Positions 62,151 to 64,000 of a stretch of 64,000 nt of DNA are shown piece after piece (within the stretch, counting starts at the first letter, position 1; each line of letters starts with the position of its first letter). The stretch is from assembly GCF_008711285.1 (NCBI RefSeq), contig NZ_VXDC01000011.1, positions 62,001 through 126,000 of the forward strand, given 5' to 3'. The stretch comes from Roseibium aquae (lineage in GTDB: Bacteria; Pseudomonadota; Alphaproteobacteria; Rhizobiales; Stappiaceae). Both the position numbers and the translations under genes were made by a program. The notes under the pieces were generated by a model. It was not told where the DNA came from, made no database searches, and saw only the letters and a list, made by a program, of their open reading frames with translations.

Positions 62151-62618
62151 ATGGATACGGCGTATCCGTTGCCCTGCGAGTTGTTGAAGAAGGGGGCGGC
62201 TGAAACACCCGGCAAAGTGGATCTGCGTCCGCCGGCAAACCATGCCGTTCAAAAGACGACATGGCTGCAGGTTCATGACGAAGTCGTCCGGCTTACGTTC
62301 GCCTTTCTTTCAATGTGGCTCAAAAAGGGGGATGTTGCCGCCATTCTTGGCAAGGAGACCGCCGAGCGATTCATCGCGGATTTTGCCCTTGGGGCCGTCG
62401 GGATGATCTCATCGCGGATCAGCAAGATCGCCCCGCTGCTATCACATGAAATGCCTAGCCACTTGGTCGTGGCTGATGAGCCATGGACAATCGAAAACGA
62501 GTTTCTCACGCCAACGATGAAACTCAAGCGAAGCCTTCTCGAACAGCAATACGCAAGTCTGACCTCAAAGCCGGCCAGCGCCAGCATCATGATGGAACGA
62601 GAGGCCGCGTTTTCGTGA
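62151..62618 (+). pseudogene. Fatty-acyl-CoA ligase remnant with internal deletion
   Basis: 155 codons with a strong GGAGGAG and an ATG, still in frame. Residues 1-90 match the N-terminus of long-chain AMP-binding ligases (TTWLQVHDEVVRLTFAFLSMWLKKGDVAAILGKETAERFIADFALGAVGMIS). Residues 107-150 match the C-terminal tail (DEPWTIENEFLTPTMKLKRSLLEQQY). The whole middle, including the P-loop Thr/Ser-rich motif and the adenylation core (about 400-450 residues in relatives), is missing. The protein cannot be a working ligase. It is called a pseudogene, although the preserved frame and start would allow a short product to be made. Confidence 0.78.
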
Positions 62619-62620
62619 GA

Positions 62621-62641
62621 CGGACCGGAAACTCCGGTCCG
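62621..62641 (+). terminator. Hairpin after the ligase remnant
   Basis: CGGACCGGA, loop AAC, TCCGGTCCG, 2 bp after the stop. The perfect 9-bp GC stem is a strong hairpin, but no T-run follows directly. Confidence 0.5.
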
Positions 62642-62834
62642 AAGACCGGTTCATATGCGCTGTTTTCAAGCAAAAAATCCGCGCCAAACAGGCGTGTCAA
62701 GGGTCGCGAGACCGCGTCTAAAGCAACTGAGGCAACGATCAGCCACAACTCAAATAGCAACTGATTTTAACCGGCAATGGCGCTGGAGGGCCATGCACTT
62801 GCGGGTGCAACAGCTGGGTGAAATGGGGGGAGAA

Positions 62835-63974
62835 ATGATGAATAGAATGAAGATCGCGATCGCGATTTCGATCGCATTAAGCGGGACGGCACACGCTGGC
62901 GGTTTCGAGCGCATAGAACAGTCTATGGCCGTCCTTTTCGAACAGGGTCGGCATTTCCAGATCGGCGGGTACTTCGCTTTTCCTAGAGTTTCAGGTGTCG
63001 GGAGCAGCATCTCTCCCACGCCGGGCCAAAACTCCGGCAATCTTGCTGAGAATTTTTGGAACATAAATGCTGCCTTCAAAGACGACATCAACGACCGGTT
63101 CTCATACGCGATTATTTTCGATAACCCCTACGGCGCAAACATCGCTTACCCTTCGTCAGGATTCTTTGCCTCCAATTCCAACGCGAGCATCACGACACAC
63201 GCACTCTCAGGTGTTCTTCAATACAATATGCCAGAAACGTTGAGTGTCTTTGGCGGCAGCTTCAGTATCTATGGCGGCCCGAAAGTTCAATATTCGGATG
63301 CCCATGCAAGTATTCCGTTCACGTTCGGCGGATATAGTGCCACCGTGGACCCTGCATTTGGCTTTGGGTTTCTGGCTGGCGTTGCCTTTGAAAAGCCGGA
63401 TATCGGCATGCGGATAGCCCTCACCTATGGGTCCGCTATCAACACAAACTGGTCGACCACGGAGAGTTTTGGGAATTTAGCTGGTGGCGCACCGGTCGCC
63501 ACAACCACGGCCTTTGACACCCCTGAATCCCTTAATTTGGAGTTCCAGACAGGTTTAAACCCGAAGACACTGTTGTTCGGGTCTGTGCGTTGGGTGCCCT
63601 GGTCGGATTTCGACATCTCCCCGCCCCTTTACACATCCATTACCGGCGGGCCCTTGGCCTTTTTTGCTGACGACCGGATTACCTACCGGCTCGGGTTGGG
63701 ACGAAAGATCACTGAGGATTTTTCAATTTTCGGCGAAGTCGGTTATGAACACCATACCGGCAGCCCAACGACCAACCTTACACCGGTCGATGGCTTTCTA
63801 AGCTATAGTTTGGGCGCAACGAAAGAATTCGGGCGGACAAAAGTTACCCTTGCAGGACGATACGTGGATGTCGGGGATGCCGACAGCCAGCTCGGGCCGT
63901 TTGTTCCCGCCGGCGAGTTTAAGGACAACTCGCTGTTCGCGATTGGCATGAGAATCGGGTTCGACCTGAACTAG
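62835..63974 (+). CDS. FadL-like outer-membrane transport protein
   Basis: 379 residues from the double ATG at 62835-62838 (GGGGGGAGA just upstream). A signal peptide (IAIAISIALSGTAHA) is followed by a beta-barrel rich in alternating aromatic/polar strands. The FadL/TodX-like pattern includes GVGSSISPTPGQNSGNLAENFW, SYAIIFDNPYGANIAYP and FLAGVAFEKPDIGMRIALTYGS. The C-terminus ends FAIGMRIGFDLN; the final residue is Asn rather than the usual aromatic. It should import hydrophobic compounds such as long-chain fatty acids. The remnant ligase just upstream would have activated such a substrate. Confidence 0.82.
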   Translation: MMNRMKIAIAISIALSGTAHAGGFERIEQSMAVLFEQGRHFQIGGYFAFPRVSGVGSSISPTPGQNSGNLAENFWNINAAFKDDINDRFSYAIIFDNPYGANIAYPSSGFFASNSNASITTHALSGVLQYNMPETLSVFGGSFSIYGGPKVQYSDAHASIPFTFGGYSATVDPAFGFGFLAGVAFEKPDIGMRIALTYGSAINTNWSTTESFGNLAGGAPVATTTAFDTPESLNLEFQTGLNPKTLLFGSVRWVPWSDFDISPPLYTSITGGPLAFFADDRITYRLGLGRKITEDFSIFGEVGYEHHTGSPTTNLTPVDGFLSYSLGATKEFGRTKVTLAGRYVDVGDADSQLGPFVPAGEFKDNSLFAIGMRIGFDLN

Positions 63975-63979
63975 CTCTG

Positions 63980-64000
63980 CCCTTTGATTGGAGAAAGGGG
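63980..64000 (+). terminator. Hairpin at the window end
   Basis: CCCTTT and AAAGGG pair around an 8-base loop, 6 bp after the FadL-like stop. The window ends here, so a following T-run cannot be checked. Confidence 0.45.

Noticed and set aside
1..64000. CRISPR arrays, phage genes and complete insertion sequences
   Set aside because: No regular spacer-repeat pattern, integrase, capsid or transposase frame was seen anywhere in the window.

Overview
This window is a G+C-rich alphaproteobacterial chromosome segment. The best guess is the order Hyphomicrobiales (Rhizobiales), possibly near Roseibium/Labrenzia/Stappia. The main reason is the nearly contiguous housekeeping string def-fmt-truA ... 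dapE-dapD ... pyrimidine 5'-nucleotidase-argB ... engB ... yidC-rnpA-rpmH, which is an order typical of that class. A single-locus Tad/Cpa pilus cluster and CtrA-like half sites fit the same group. The genus is inference only.

Layout. 1-5.6 kb: nucleoside and pyrimidine salvage/catabolism (deoB end, add, an MFS exporter, a DUF1688/URC4 protein, upp, ribokinase). 5.6-14.2 kb: carbohydrate and acyl-phosphate metabolism (retropepsin-like protease, phosphomannomutase, aldose epimerase, acetylpolyamine-hydrolase-like deacetylase, HAD hydrolase, an orphan PhnD-like binding protein, and a pta(MaoC fusion)-ackA operon). 14.3-26.2 kb: a complete Tad pilus locus. Two TadE-like minor pilins and a stand-alone CpaC N-domain protein run leftward. 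flp, cpaA-F and tadBC run rightward, and tadD runs leftward at the end. A terminator follows flp, and CtrA-type half sites lie before cpaB and tadD.

26.4-33.5 kb: pepB-like aminopeptidase, MarR regulator, NlpC/P60 hydrolase, rmuC, def, fmt, a GNAT enzyme and truA. 33.6-41.6 kb: DUF2189 and MscS membrane proteins, DUF805, dapE, a coupled membrane protein, dapD and a DMT transporter. 41.6-51.1 kb: leftward genes, including argB, a GGDEF protein with a degenerate EAL domain, engB, a Vat-like acyltransferase, yidC, rnpA and rpmH. The last three have a good sigma70 promoter and a strong terminator. 51.4-55.2 kb: TVP38 membrane protein, FAD disulfide oxidoreductase and an orphan sensor kinase.

55.4-64 kb: the most accessory-looking part. 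A tRNA-Arg(ACG) is followed by a gene-poor stretch with an SOS-type box, four GTTCGAAC octamers and a perfect 19-bp inverted repeat. Next come a Crp-family regulator and a compact cluster of four genes: a tandem HCCA-isomerase/DsbA-fold protein, a membrane-anchored unknown protein, a GST and an SDR. The window ends with a fatty-acyl-CoA ligase reduced to its two ends by an internal deletion, and a FadL-like outer-membrane protein. The four-gene thiol-fold/GST/SDR cluster is the best candidate for an undescribed system. The URC4-upp-ribokinase group is the best candidate for an under-studied pathway.
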